The notes under the pieces: generated by a model
The model's input: the letters and a program-made list of their open reading frames with translations, nothing else
The model's database searches: none
Told to the model about the DNA's origin: nothing
NCBI GenBank assembly: GCA_040883315.1
Contig: JBFLKU010000011.1
Location: forward strand, 1 to 64,000
DNA length: 64,000 nt
Reading direction: 5' to 3'
Source: JAFGUF01 sp040883315
GTDB taxonomy: Bacteria; Bacillota; Clostridia; Christensenellales; UMGS416
In this document: positions 51,313 through 60,137 of the stretch, piece after piece
Position numbering within the stretch: position 1 is the first letter of the stretch
Layout of the letters: each line of letters begins with the position of its first letter
Program-made: the position numbers and the translations under genes

Positions 51313-53499
51313 TTACGCTTTATATTTTCTGTTTCTCTTGTCAGCTATTTTGTGTACCCATACCCAGAATGGAGCTGCTATAAATATTGATGAATATGTT
51401 CCGCTTATGATACCTACTATCAGCGGCAGAGCAAATTCTTTTATTGATGCAACACCCAGAATGTACAATGCTGTAATCGTAAACAGAGTGGTTATTGAAG
51501 TGTTCAACGACCTTACTATTGTTTCACTGATTGATCTATCAACCAGCTGTCTTCTCAATGAAGCGCCTTTCATTCTCTTTTCGTTTTCCCTTATGCGGTC
51601 AAACACAACTATTGTATCATTTATAGAATAACCAACTATGGTTAGTATTGCCGCTATAAACGCCGAGTTGACTTGAACCTTCAAAATCAAAACTACTGCT
51701 GACATAATAGCTACGTCATGAACCAACGCAACCAACGCTGCAACACCTGCGGATATACCGGATAGTGCTTTAAATCTTGCCCATATATATAGAAGCATTG
51801 CTACACATGCTATCAGCACAGATATAAATGCATTTCTTGTCAATTCTTTGCCTGCAACAGGGCCTACCCTGTCCTGTGATTCCAACTGTGCTCCTTCATA
51901 CTCTAAGGCTATTTCATCCAGAATAGTTTTACGAACCAGATTTTGCTCTTCAGCATCTGCATCCTTATCCTGTAGCTTTATTATGGCTTTGGTGTCTTCG
52001 CTGACAGCCACGCTAAAGTCGCCCGCATAGTTTTCAACCACCGCCTCTATTTTAGAAGCTTCAAATTCCTGTCCAACATCTACTGTAAGTATAGTACCAC
52101 CAGTAAAGTCTACACCTAGGTTGAACCCCGACATTACCAATACTACAATTCCTACTATTATTACCAAAATAGATACAGCGGCAAAGAATTTTGCATTCTT
52201 CATCACTTTTATGTCTTTTACTTTAGAGCTCTTTTCAGGGTCTGCACCAGAGAAATACCATTTTGAGCTTTTAATGTTTAGCCCTATTAGTATCCTCAGC
52301 ATCCATCTGCTTATGAAAACTGCAGTCAGAACAGATACTATAATACCTATTCCCAATGTGTATGCAAAGCCTTTAATTTGTCCTGTTCCAAATAACGCAA
52401 GAACAACAACTGCAATAAATGTAGTAAAGTTGGCATCCAGTATAGTCCAAATAGCTTTTCTGAAACCTGCGTCTACTGCACTTCTGAATGTTTTTCCCGT
52501 TCTTACTTCTTCTTTTATTCTCTCATATATAATAACGTTAGCGTCAACAGCCATACCTACGCCCAGTATAATACCTGCAATACCCGGCAATGTCAGCTGT
52601 ATTTCAAACAGTGCTATCACATATACAACTACCAGCAAATAAATGGCTAGCGAAATATCCGCAACTACTCCTGACAATCTATAGAAGAATATCAAGAATA
52701 TAAACAGTGCAATTATTCCTATCAACCCGGCCAGCAAACTGCTGTCCAGTGCATTCACACCCAAAGTAGCTGAAATAGTTCTTGCCTCCAGCTGGTCAAA
52801 TACCAGTGGAAGTGCACCGGATTCTATCAGCATTGCTGTATTTTGGGCTTCATATATGTCAGCCATTCCTCTGATATATCCTGAGCCTGCTAAAATCGGG
52901 TCTTCTACTCTAGGGCTTGAAATAGTTTCTCCGTCTAATATAATATATATTATCTCATTGTTCGGTGCCAGCCTTGTGGTTGCTTCTGCAAATGATTCTG
53001 TTCCGCTCGGCTTTAATTCGAAAAATATAACTGCTTCATTTCCGCTTCCATCCAAGTATCCGGCTCTTGCATATTTAATGTCGTCGCCTTCCATTATTAC
53101 GTTGCCGTCAGGATCTTTAAACTGCAATAAAGCAGGCTTGCCGATGATTGACAAAACCTCATTCGAATCGGCTACATTAGGAATTTCTATTCTCAGGCGC
53201 TTGCTGCCTTCTCTGGCAATAGTGGCCTCTGTATACCCTTGGCTGTCCAGTCTGGTACGCAATATTTCGATTGCCGCAGACATTTTTGAGTCAAACTCAG
53301 CGTTTGTCATATCTTCTGGTTTTTCAGCATCATAAAGTGCGTATACTCCGCCTTGCAAGTCCAATCCTTGCTTAACAGTGCTGCCTAAAGATTTAAAATC
53401 ATATCTGCCTATTGAACCACCAAATATACCCCAATATCCAAATACCCCTATGAATATAAATATAATAATTAGTGATATTATACTTTTACGTTTTGTCAT
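51313..53499 (-). CDS. secDF: Fused protein translocase SecDF
   Basis: 728 aa combining SecD (about 1-415) and SecF (about 430-728) in one chain with about twelve membrane helices. Seen: 'LGLDLQGGVYALYDAEKPEDMTNAEF'-type SecD start ('GLDLQGGVYALYD'), 'ILGVGMAVDANVIIYERIKEE' and the SecF 'TILTIVGYSINDTIVVFDRIRE'. SecDF uses proton flow to pull exported proteins across. The ATG at 53499 has GGAGG eight bases upstream; the TTG at 53514 overlaps that site. Promoter at 53532-53560. Confidence 0.96.
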   Translation of the reverse strand: MTKRKSIISLIIIFIFIGVFGYWGIFGGSIGRYDFKSLGSTVKQGLDLQGGVYALYDAEKPEDMTNAEFDSKMSAAIEILRTRLDSQGYTEATIAREGSKRLRIEIPNVADSNEVLSIIGKPALLQFKDPDGNVIMEGDDIKYARAGYLDGSGNEAVIFFELKPSGTESFAEATTRLAPNNEIIYIILDGETISSPRVEDPILAGSGYIRGMADIYEAQNTAMLIESGALPLVFDQLEARTISATLGVNALDSSLLAGLIGIIALFIFLIFFYRLSGVVADISLAIYLLVVVYVIALFEIQLTLPGIAGIILGVGMAVDANVIIYERIKEEVRTGKTFRSAVDAGFRKAIWTILDANFTTFIAVVVLALFGTGQIKGFAYTLGIGIIVSVLTAVFISRWMLRILIGLNIKSSKWYFSGADPEKSSKVKDIKVMKNAKFFAAVSILVIIVGIVVLVMSGFNLGVDFTGGTILTVDVGQEFEASKIEAVVENYAGDFSVAVSEDTKAIIKLQDKDADAEEQNLVRKTILDEIALEYEGAQLESQDRVGPVAGKELTRNAFISVLIACVAMLLYIWARFKALSGISAGVAALVALVHDVAIMSAVVLILKVQVNSAFIAAILTIVGYSINDTIVVFDRIRENEKRMKGASLRRQLVDRSISETIVRSLNTSITTLFTITALYILGVASIKEFALPLIVGIISGTYSSIFIAAPFWVWVHKIADKRNRKYKA

Positions 53500-53531
53500 C
53501 ACTTTAACCTCCAAAGTTGACTTACTGGACT

Positions 53532-53560
53532 ATTATACTAGGTTGAAATACTATAGTCAA
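53532..53560 (-). promoter_or_regulatory. Promoter of secDF
   Basis: TTGACT (53560-53555), 17 bases, TATAAT (53537-53532), about 32 bases before the ATG. Confidence 0.75.
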
Positions 53561-53607
53561 TTAATGTTTCTTTTTTTTGAGGTTTTTTGCCGCTTTTATA
53601 ATATTTT

Positions 53608-53616
53608 TGCTATAAT
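53608..53616 (+). promoter_or_regulatory. Extended -10 promoter of the nitroreductase gene
   Basis: TG-C-TATAAT at 53608-53616, with TTGCCG 18 bases upstream as a possible -35. Confidence 0.5.
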
Positions 53617-53670
53617 GATATATGCTTATATAATTATTATATTAAATAATCACACAATAAGGAGCTATTT

Positions 53671-54237
53671 ATGGATATTTACGAGCTACAGGCACATAGG
53701 CGCACAATAAGAAAATTCCTAAACAAACCTATAGACTATGATATATTGAAGAAATTCGTGGAGTATGCACGGCTGTCTGCCAGTGCTAGAAATCTTCAGC
53801 CTGTTAGGTATTATATATCTAATATCGACGAGATAACAAACGAAATATTCAAAAATGTCAGCTGGGCCGGATATCTGAAAGGTGCACATTCTCCCAGCTT
53901 TAATGAGCAGCCTAAAGCATATATACTATTTTTATATGATAAATCTGAGACCGAAAACCCAAGATGGGATATAGGCGCTGCAAGCCACGCTATTCAGCTG
54001 ATGGCAGAGAATGAAGGCATGGGCACATGCTGGATGGGTGCTATAAAGCGAGAAAATATACTGAAAATATGTAATATAGACTCAAGGTATACTTTAGATT
54101 CTCTTTTAGCTATCGGTTACCCCGCGGAGAACCCTGTGATAGATGAAATGGTGGATGGTGATTTCAAATACTTTTTGGATGAAAAAAAGACTCTGCATGT
54201 TCCCAAGCTGAGCCTTGATGATGTTCTGATTAAGTAA
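53671..54237 (+). CDS. Nitroreductase-family FMN protein
   Basis: The 188 aa have the family start 'IYELQAHRRTIRKFLNKPID' with the Arg-rich FMN contact, 'ARLSASARNLQPVRYYI' and 'GAASHAIQLMAENEGMGTCWMGAI'. These enzymes use NAD(P)H to reduce nitro, quinone or other acceptors; substrate not predictable. AAGGAG lies six bases before the ATG. Its stop is one base from the convergent ogg stop, and its 3' end contains the ogg terminator. Confidence 0.88.
   Translation: MDIYELQAHRRTIRKFLNKPIDYDILKKFVEYARLSASARNLQPVRYYISNIDEITNEIFKNVSWAGYLKGAHSPSFNEQPKAYILFLYDKSETENPRWDIGAASHAIQLMAENEGMGTCWMGAIKRENILKICNIDSRYTLDSLLAIGYPAENPVIDEMVDGDFKYFLDEKKTLHVPKLSLDDVLIK
54182..54215 (-). terminator. ogg terminator inside the nitroreductase coding region
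   Basis: On the minus strand AGGCTC-A-GCTTG pairs with CATGC-A-GAGTCT around GGAA (one mismatch, one G-U), followed by T7 at 54188-54182. It lies 24 bases beyond the ogg stop, wholly within the opposing gene. Confidence 0.75.
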
Positions 54238-54238
54238 T

Positions 54239-55078
54239 CTACATACCAGTTCTGTTTATATGGAATAAATATTGATTTGCTAATCCGGCATTTCCCCCAA
54301 ATCTATTTTTTGCAATATCTCTTATCTGGTTGTCATTCAGTGATGTATCGCTATAAAGGCTTTGCATCACTTTGCGTATCCATGTGTCCACAGGGAATGC
54401 ATCTTTTCTCCTAAGTGAAAAAAGCAAAACACAGTCAGCCACCTTTATGCCTACTCCTTTAAATATTGTCAGCTCTTTTCTTGCCACATCCAGCTCATCT
54501 GTGTAGAGATGAGTGAAATCATACCCCTGTGCTATACGCCTTGCAGACTCCACTATATAAGATGCCCTATAGCCAGCACCGCATTCCAGCATGTCTTCTG
54601 TAGTGCAGCCGGCTAAAATCTCCGCTTTTGGAAAGGTATATATATCGCCTTCTATGTGTTTGCCATATTTTTGGGATATTCGCTTAATTATCATTGTAAT
54701 TCGCTTTATATTATTGTTTGCAGATATGATAAAGCTCATCAAGCACTCATAGAAATCCTGATTCAAAAATCTCATGCCCGGCAGCATGTCTATCATAGGT
54801 GCAATATCTGCATCTTTCATCAGCTGCTTTTTTGCACCCGTATAGTCATATTCCAAATCCAAAAAGTCTACCCAGTACTCCACGTCGCTTTCATTGCATA
54901 CCAGCTCTATGCCATTTGGTATAGTTTTCACTTTCGCCGTTTTGTCTAGGGATATGCCATGCCAATAGTCATCTAGCTTTATCCACCTAAAGCATTGTCC
55001 GCTTGTAAATATTGCATCACTGTCAAAGTCGCCTATTTCAGTTACTATGTATCTATCCGTTTGCTTTTCGATTCTCAA
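54239..55078 (-). CDS. ogg: 8-oxoguanine DNA glycosylase/lyase, Ogg type
   Basis: The 279 aa resemble Clostridium acetobutylicum and eukaryotic OGG1. N-terminal 'ITSGQCFRW'-like 'FTSGQCFRWIK', then HhH-GPD with 'FKGVGIKVADCVLLFSL' containing the catalytic Lys (about 222) and 'AFPVDTWIRKVM' with the catalytic Asp. It removes 8-oxoG and nicks the DNA. The start is a TTG overlapping the thrC stop (TTGA), so it is coupled to thrC, an unrelated pathway. Confidence 0.93.
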   Translation of the reverse strand: MRIEKQTDRYIVTEIGDFDSDAIFTSGQCFRWIKLDDYWHGISLDKTAKVKTIPNGIELVCNESDVEYWVDFLDLEYDYTGAKKQLMKDADIAPMIDMLPGMRFLNQDFYECLMSFIISANNNIKRITMIIKRISQKYGKHIEGDIYTFPKAEILAGCTTEDMLECGAGYRASYIVESARRIAQGYDFTHLYTDELDVARKELTIFKGVGIKVADCVLLFSLRRKDAFPVDTWIRKVMQSLYSDTSLNDNQIRDIAKNRFGGNAGLANQYLFHINRTGM

Positions 55079-56550
55079 CTATTTATTACCCTATCCAGTG
55101 CTTTTTTCATTTCGTCTACTGATACACTATAATTATGCAGTATTTTTTCATTTTCTAGGTTTCGTATGCTTGCAGGTGCTTTTGTACTCGTTTCTCTCTC
55201 CAGCGCCTTGATGTTTTCAAATCCATCTTGGCTGGTTTTTGAGCCAAGTGCTTCCAGTGCACTATCCGGGAATTTATATGGATTGGCTGTGGATAATATA
55301 ATTTTCTTATTTTTGCTTGTTTTCATTTTTGAGCTCACCGCATATCCTACAGCAGTGTGAGTATCCATTAAATAATTATATTTCTCCCACACCTCTTTAA
55401 TGGCTTTCAGTGTATCCCGCTCACCTGCATAGCCGCCATCAAAATCTTTTTTTATGTTTTCAAGCGCTTTTTTATCCAGTTTATACTCGCCGCTTTGCTT
55501 CAAGCTATTCATCAAATCATTTATCATCTCTGCATCTTTTCCGCTGGCTTCAAAAAGCAGCCTTTCAAGATTGGATGATATCAATATATCCATAGATGGT
55601 GACATTGTTTTGTAGAATTCTCTATTGGTGTTATATTTGCCATCACCTAAAAAATCAGTTAATATGTTGTTTTTGTTGCTTGCACATATCAGCCTGCCCA
55701 AAGGCAAACCCATCTGTTTTGCATACCAGCCAGCTAATATATTCCCAAAGTTGCCCGTTGGCACCACAACGTCTATTTCATCGCCCAGCTCAATTTCATT
55801 TTTCTCTGCCATTTGCAGATATGCACTAAAATAATATACTATCTGTGGGCATAGCCTTCCAAAATTGATAGAGTTTGCAGAAGAAAAAGCCATGCTGTTT
55901 TTCTTCAGTTTTTCTATCTGCTCTTTATCTGAAAATATTTTTTTCACACCCGTTTGGGTATCATCAAAATTCCCCTCTACAGATACTACATGCAGATTAT
56001 CCCCTTTTTGGGTATTCATCTGTATTTCCTGCAGCTGTGCTACTCCGTCCTTTGGATAAAAGCACAGAACACGAGTGCCGTCAACATCCATAAATCCTGC
56101 TAATGCTGCCTTGCCGGTGTCTCCTGATGTTGCCACCAAAATCACTGTCTCTTCATTCATGCCTAGCTTTTTCTTGCCTTCCACCAAAAGATGGGGCAAA
56201 AGCTGCAGTGCAACATCCTTGAACGCAGCAGTTGGCCCATGCCAAAGCTCCAGAACGTAGTTTTCATCATCCAGCTTCACAACAGGCGTAATATCTCCGC
56301 TGTCGAATGTGCCGCCATATGCACTATTAATGCATTTTTTCAGCACATCTTCGCCATAATCATATAAAAATGTATTAAGCACTTCAAATGCCAGCTCATG
56401 ATAGGTTGGCTTTTTGTCGTACAGTTTTTTTATATCAATGTGCGGAATTGTGCTCGGTAGAAAAAGACCACCATCATCTGCTAGTCCTTTGGTGATGGCG
56501 GTGTATGATTCATTTGTATAAGCATTTCCTCGAGTGCTTAAAAATTTCAT
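55075..56550 (-). CDS. thrC: Threonine synthase
   Basis: 491 aa PLP enzyme converting O-phosphohomoserine to threonine. Seen: N-terminal 'FLSTRGNAYTNESYTAITKGLADDGGLFLP', PLP Lys in 'GPTAAFKDVALQLLPHLL' (about 107-124), phosphate loop 'VPTGNFGNILAGW'. The long (yeast/E. coli-like) class. No other thr gene is nearby and no riboswitch is seen upstream. Confidence 0.95.
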   Translation of the reverse strand: MKFLSTRGNAYTNESYTAITKGLADDGGLFLPSTIPHIDIKKLYDKKPTYHELAFEVLNTFLYDYGEDVLKKCINSAYGGTFDSGDITPVVKLDDENYVLELWHGPTAAFKDVALQLLPHLLVEGKKKLGMNEETVILVATSGDTGKAALAGFMDVDGTRVLCFYPKDGVAQLQEIQMNTQKGDNLHVVSVEGNFDDTQTGVKKIFSDKEQIEKLKKNSMAFSSANSINFGRLCPQIVYYFSAYLQMAEKNEIELGDEIDVVVPTGNFGNILAGWYAKQMGLPLGRLICASNKNNILTDFLGDGKYNTNREFYKTMSPSMDILISSNLERLLFEASGKDAEMINDLMNSLKQSGEYKLDKKALENIKKDFDGGYAGERDTLKAIKEVWEKYNYLMDTHTAVGYAVSSKMKTSKNKKIILSTANPYKFPDSALEALGSKTSQDGFENIKALERETSTKAPASIRNLENEKILHNYSVSVDEMKKALDRVINS

Positions 56551-56559
56551 TATTGACCT

Positions 56560-56976
56560 CTATTTTTTTATGTATTCCTTAATAAACTCAGGCTCGCTGC
56601 CCTTTTCTCCGCTGACAGAGATAATAATTTTTACATTATGCTTTTTGCCAACTTCGTTTATTCTATTAACTGTTTTTTCTAGATCCTGTGCACTTTCGCA
56701 CCCTACTATTTTGGGGAAACCATCGATATATACTTCCTTTATATCATAATCGGAGGCTAAAACTCCGCATACAAACCCTCGTAATCCTGCTGTTGACATG
56801 ATGTCATATTCTTTAGCATTCATAAATCTAATTTCGTGATTCAAATCCAAGATACACCTATTGTCATCGTCGATGTATACCACATCACCTGTACAATTTT
56901 TCACTGCTTCATTAGCTAAGCTAATCAAAGTCTTGGTCTTTCCTGAACCACGTTTTCCATAAATTACTTCTAACAT
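56560..56976 (-). CDS. Small P-loop ATP-binding protein, function unknown
   Basis: 138 aa, not recognised as a named gene. Walker A 'GKRGSGKT' at 7-14, a probable Walker B 'KEVYIDGF', and 'VDKINE'-like helical segments. Similar small clostridial proteins are labelled PilT-like only by the P-loop. The ATG at 56976 is six bases from AGGAGG; the in-frame ATG at 56982 touches the site. It lies ten bases before thrC and is probably cotranscribed with it. Confidence 0.75.
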   Translation of the reverse strand: MLEVIYGKRGSGKTKTLISLANEAVKNCTGDVVYIDDDNRCILDLNHEIRFMNAKEYDIMSTAGLRGFVCGVLASDYDIKEVYIDGFPKIVGCESAQDLEKTVNRINEVGKKHNVKIIISVSGEKGSEPEFIKEYIKK

Positions 56977-57116
56977 GACCATCCTCCTTTTACTTCTTTT
57001 AAGAATATTATATACTAATTAAAGTTTTTTGAAAAGCACAAGATGAGCAAATTTGGATAAAAGCAATTTATTTTACATTGATGTCGCACATATGCCATAT
57101 TTAGCAATGAATATTA

Positions 57117-58085
57117 TCAGCCATGCTCCAATACTTGCCTGCAGAAATTCTCTATATCCTCATAGCTAGTCACCTTTATTGCCTGCTTTTTCAATTCCGC
57201 TGCACCTTTTAGTCCCTTTGAATACCAGCACAGATGCTTCCTCATTTTCAGAGCCATCATATTTTCACCAAAAACATCCATCAGCTCCTTCGAATGCTGC
57301 AGTATCACCTTCGCTCTATCATCTACAGAATATTCTTTCGGTTCTTTGCCGGCAAACAAATCTCGGATTTGAGCGAAAATAAAAGGATTTCCTTGTGCTC
57401 CTCTTGCCGCCATCACTCCGTCGCATTTCGTGTGCTCTATCATTCGCAGTGCATCCTCTGCACAGAAAACATCCCCGTTTCCTATAACGGGTATGCCCAC
57501 CTCTGATTTCACCTGCCCAATAATGTCCCAATCTGCTTTCCCTGCATAGAACTGATGCCTGTGCCTGCCATGCACAGACACAGCTGCTGCTCCCGCCTTT
57601 TCCAGAGTCTTTGCAAAATCCACTGCGTTAATAGAGCCTGCGTCCCAGCCTGTGCGTATTTTCACAGTAACCGGCTTATCCAATACGTCCGTCATAGCTT
57701 GCACTATGTCATAAGCAAGCTGTGGGTTTTTCATCAAGGCAGAGCCTTGGTTGTTTTTCACTATCTTTGGTGCGGGGCATCCCATATTTATGTCTATAAA
57801 ATCATATGGCTCATGGTATTTTCCTGCAATATCCGCCATCACTTTTGGGTCATCTCCAAAAAGCTGCATTGCACATATCTTTTCTTTTGGGCTGCGCAGG
57901 CGTATCTCCTCGCATCTTTCCGGATTGTAGTGTATTCCCAGCGCACTTACCATCTCAGTATAGGTGATATCTGCACCAAAAGAAGAGCATATGCCTCTGT
58001 ATGCGGCATCACTAACCCCAGCCATAGGTGCAAATGCTATTATTTTTTCTTGGGAGTTAAAAAATTTGCTGAATATATTTTTCAT
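57117..58085 (-). CDS. dusB: tRNA-dihydrouridine synthase, DusB type
   Basis: 322 aa FMN enzyme reducing uridines in the tRNA D-loop. Seen: 'IIAFAPMAGVSDAAYRGIC', catalytic Cys in 'DINMGCPAPKIVKNNQGSALM', 'VHGRHRHQFYAGKADWDII', 'IGNGDVFCAEDA'. The ATG at 58085 is two bases past the upstream stop and has no close ribosome-binding site, so coupling is likely. Longer in-frame starts would overlap the upstream gene. Confidence 0.94.
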   Translation of the reverse strand: MKNIFSKFFNSQEKIIAFAPMAGVSDAAYRGICSSFGADITYTEMVSALGIHYNPERCEEIRLRSPKEKICAMQLFGDDPKVMADIAGKYHEPYDFIDINMGCPAPKIVKNNQGSALMKNPQLAYDIVQAMTDVLDKPVTVKIRTGWDAGSINAVDFAKTLEKAGAAAVSVHGRHRHQFYAGKADWDIIGQVKSEVGIPVIGNGDVFCAEDALRMIEHTKCDGVMAARGAQGNPFIFAQIRDLFAGKEPKEYSVDDRAKVILQHSKELMDVFGENMMALKMRKHLCWYSKGLKGAAELKKQAIKVTSYEDIENFCRQVLEHG

Positions 58086-58087
58086 TT

Positions 58088-58624
58088 CTAAGGTGTTTCT
58101 GTCGCCTCGGATGCCTCTGTCACTTCTTCTATCTTTACCACCTGGCGAATATACCATGCATCATTTATCTTAACCAGAGTAATTGCATATCTGGCACTTT
58201 GCCATTTTGGCATAACCAACGGAACTTCCTCTTCATCATCCACAGGGTATTCGCCATCTATCTCAGGCACAGTCTCCACAGCTCTCACGTACGCTGTGTC
58301 TTCCCAAGGGTTTGCCCAGAGGCTTTCTATTTTCAGTTTGTGTTCAAAGTCTCTTATAAAGAAATCATCATATTTATTTGTTGCAAGGTCATAGTCTGTA
58401 GTAGCATACCCATCTACAAAATATTTGTTCAGCTCTTCCACTTGAGATAGATTCAATATATTTGCTGCACGCACTTCCATTCCCTCCGTCACAATTATAT
58501 ATACATTGGCAGTATCCTTTGCCACAAAAAAGCCTGCAATCAGTATAGAAATGATTAAAAGACCTAAAATTGTGTATTTTAGGATGTACCAAAAAAATCG
58601 AATTAAATATATCGCTCTATCCAT
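58088..58624 (-). CDS. Membrane-anchored protein of unknown function
   Basis: 178 aa, not recognised. One N-terminal hydrophobic helix (about 8-36) and an extracytoplasmic acidic domain ending in 'SARYAITLVKINDAWYIRQVVKIEEV', which resembles the last strands of NTF2-like or DUF domains without a firm match. The ATG at 58624 lies seven bases after a consensus -10 box, with no room for a ribosome-binding site; an in-frame TTG at 58660 lies inside the -35. It precedes dusB by two bases. Confidence 0.75.
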   Translation of the reverse strand: MDRAIYLIRFFWYILKYTILGLLIISILIAGFFVAKDTANVYIIVTEGMEVRAANILNLSQVEELNKYFVDGYATTDYDLATNKYDDFFIRDFEHKLKIESLWANPWEDTAYVRAVETVPEIDGEYPVDDEEEVPLVMPKWQSARYAITLVKINDAWYIRQVVKIEEVTEASEATETP

Positions 58625-58631
58625 AAAACTG

Positions 58632-58660
58632 ATTATACATTTTATATTGTTTTTTTTCAA
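58632..58660 (-). promoter_or_regulatory. Promoter directly before the 58624 ATG
   Basis: TTGAAA (58660-58655), 17 bases, TATAAT (58637-58632). The predicted transcription start coincides with the ATG. Confidence 0.75.
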
Positions 58661-58704
58661 TAAGGAATGTTATGACTGTTTTGCATTGAGCCCAACGCGA
58701 TTTC

Positions 58705-58722
58705 ATCACTTTATAATGTGAT
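58705..58722. promoter_or_regulatory. Operator-like inverted repeat
   Basis: ATCAC, 8 bases including TATAAT, GTGAT: a short dyad centred on a possible -10. It lies in the divergent gap between the 58624 gene and the AraC gene. Which regulator binds is unknown. Confidence 0.35.
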
Positions 58723-58781
58723 TGTTTTTATTGTATAATATTTATTAAGTAATTTTGTAATTCAGTTAGGTGAGGTTAATA

Positions 58782-59011
58782 ATGTTGACAAACAGAGAAG
58801 TAATTGAAATAGCAATGACCCAAATGACAGCCAAGAACTTAGAGTTTATATCAGAAATTAATAACTAGTTAATCATCAAACAACCAAAGTAATTGATACA
58901 GAGGTAATTATTACGCCCGCTTTAAAAAGGCTAAAAACGGCATTTAATAAAATATTTTTAGAGTATGATAAGATTAATCAAGAAACGTTTGTCGGATTAG
59001 GTTATTATTAA
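58782..59011 (+). pseudogene. Short ORF and start-less frame, probable decayed gene
   Basis: ATG at 58782 with GTGAGG six bases upstream encodes 28 residues (MLTNREVIEIAMTQMTAKNL...) before TAG at 58866. In another frame, 58865-59011 is open for 48 codons (… IITPALKRLKTAFNKIFLE …) but has no start codon. One frameshift plus loss of the stop would join them to about 76 residues. I do not recognise the product. It ends 22 bases before the AraC gene. Confidence 0.35.
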
Positions 59012-59032
59012 GTCAGAAAGCAGGTGAATTAA

Positions 59033-59911
59033 TTGAACTACTATTCCAACATTCAAAAAGCTATTGAATATATTGAGTCAAATCTCGCCAATTCTCTTAG
59101 CTTATTCGAGATATCTGATGTATCCGGCTACTCTATCCCCCACTTCTATAGAATATTTGGTGCCATGGTGGGATGTACAGTAAAGGAATATATCCGAATG
59201 AGAAGGCTAAGTAATGCAGTCATTGATATTATAACTACAAAAAGAAGTATTCTAGACATTGCTTTAGATTGTGGATATAGCTCTAATGAAGCATTTTCAC
59301 GGATTGTAAAAGATATATATGGATACTCTCCAAAACAGATTCGTAAAAACAATTACGAGCCAAAACTTTTTGAAAAAATAAATCTGCTTTCAACAAAAAT
59401 AAAACATGAGGTAATAATAATGGAACCAGCTATATTATTCAAAGGTCCAATAACACTTATCGGTATATCTAGGCAGCTTAACCAAGGAAAAAATGTTAAG
59501 AACAACTTGATTAGCAAAATACAATTAGATTTCAATGGCATGGTATCAACCATAAAAAATAGAGTAAATAAAGATTTGTTTTACTCAGCCTATGATTACG
59601 ACCCCAAAGACATAGCAACACTTGAAGACGATGATATTAACTATACTTTTTACTATTGCGTTGAAGTATCCGATTCTTCTGATATTCCTGAAAACATGGT
59701 CGCTAAAGTTATTCCACAGGCAAAGTATGCACAATTCACATATGACATCTCAGAAAAAACTCTAAATGGGGAACCTCTAGACATGGACATATATGACTAC
59801 ATAGACGGAGTATGGCTTCCTAATTCAGGTTTTGAGCTTTCAGATAGTTCTGACTATGAAGTTATCAACAAAGCCAACAACACAATTGAGTATTATGTCT
59901 CTATTAAATAA
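59033..59911 (+). CDS. AraC-family regulator with GyrI-like domain
   Basis: 292 aa. N-terminal AraC DNA-binding domain with two HTH motifs ('SLFEISDVSGYSIPHFYRIFGAMVGCTVKEYIRMRRL' and 'ILDIALDCGYSSNEAFSRIVKDIYGYSPKQIRK', to about 106), then a GyrI-like small-molecule domain (about 125-292). Members such as Rob/BmrR-type sensors answer to drugs or lipophilic ligands. Start is TTG with AGGTGA five bases upstream. A target gene is not evident; yccF follows after a terminator. Confidence 0.88.
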   Translation: MNYYSNIQKAIEYIESNLANSLSLFEISDVSGYSIPHFYRIFGAMVGCTVKEYIRMRRLSNAVIDIITTKRSILDIALDCGYSSNEAFSRIVKDIYGYSPKQIRKNNYEPKLFEKINLLSTKIKHEVIIMEPAILFKGPITLIGISRQLNQGKNVKNNLISKIQLDFNGMVSTIKNRVNKDLFYSAYDYDPKDIATLEDDDINYTFYYCVEVSDSSDIPENMVAKVIPQAKYAQFTYDISEKTLNGEPLDMDIYDYIDGVWLPNSGFELSDSSDYEVINKANNTIEYYVSIK

Positions 59912-59935
59912 TAGTAGTACATAATTCAACCATTT

Positions 59936-59963
59936 AAAAGAAGTCATTTCATGGCTTCTTTTT
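59936..59963 (+). terminator. Terminator of the AraC gene
   Basis: AAAAGAAG pairs with CTTCTTTT, inner CA/TG, then T-run, 25 bases past the stop. Confidence 0.75.
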
Positions 59964-60137
59964 CACTAACCTGTCTGCTGGTATTTTTTAAGCAATATAC
60001 TATGAATATCTTATTGCTTTATATTTATTTTATTTTACACCCCGATATGCTATAATATATTAACTTATTTGCAATTAATCAAAGATTCATTTCTGATTTA
60101 TGCTGCATCTGGTTAATAATTTATTTCAGGAGTTATC

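Noticed and set aside
51128..51631. 167-codon plus-strand ORF beginning in the tex-secDF gap
   Set aside because: Most of it is antisense to secDF and it runs through two terminators; the ATG lacks a ribosome-binding site.
52121..52642. 173-codon plus-strand ORF
   Set aside because: Antisense to secDF membrane helices, low complexity.
57555..58091. 178-codon plus-strand ORF
   Set aside because: Antisense to dusB, Cys/His-rich random composition.
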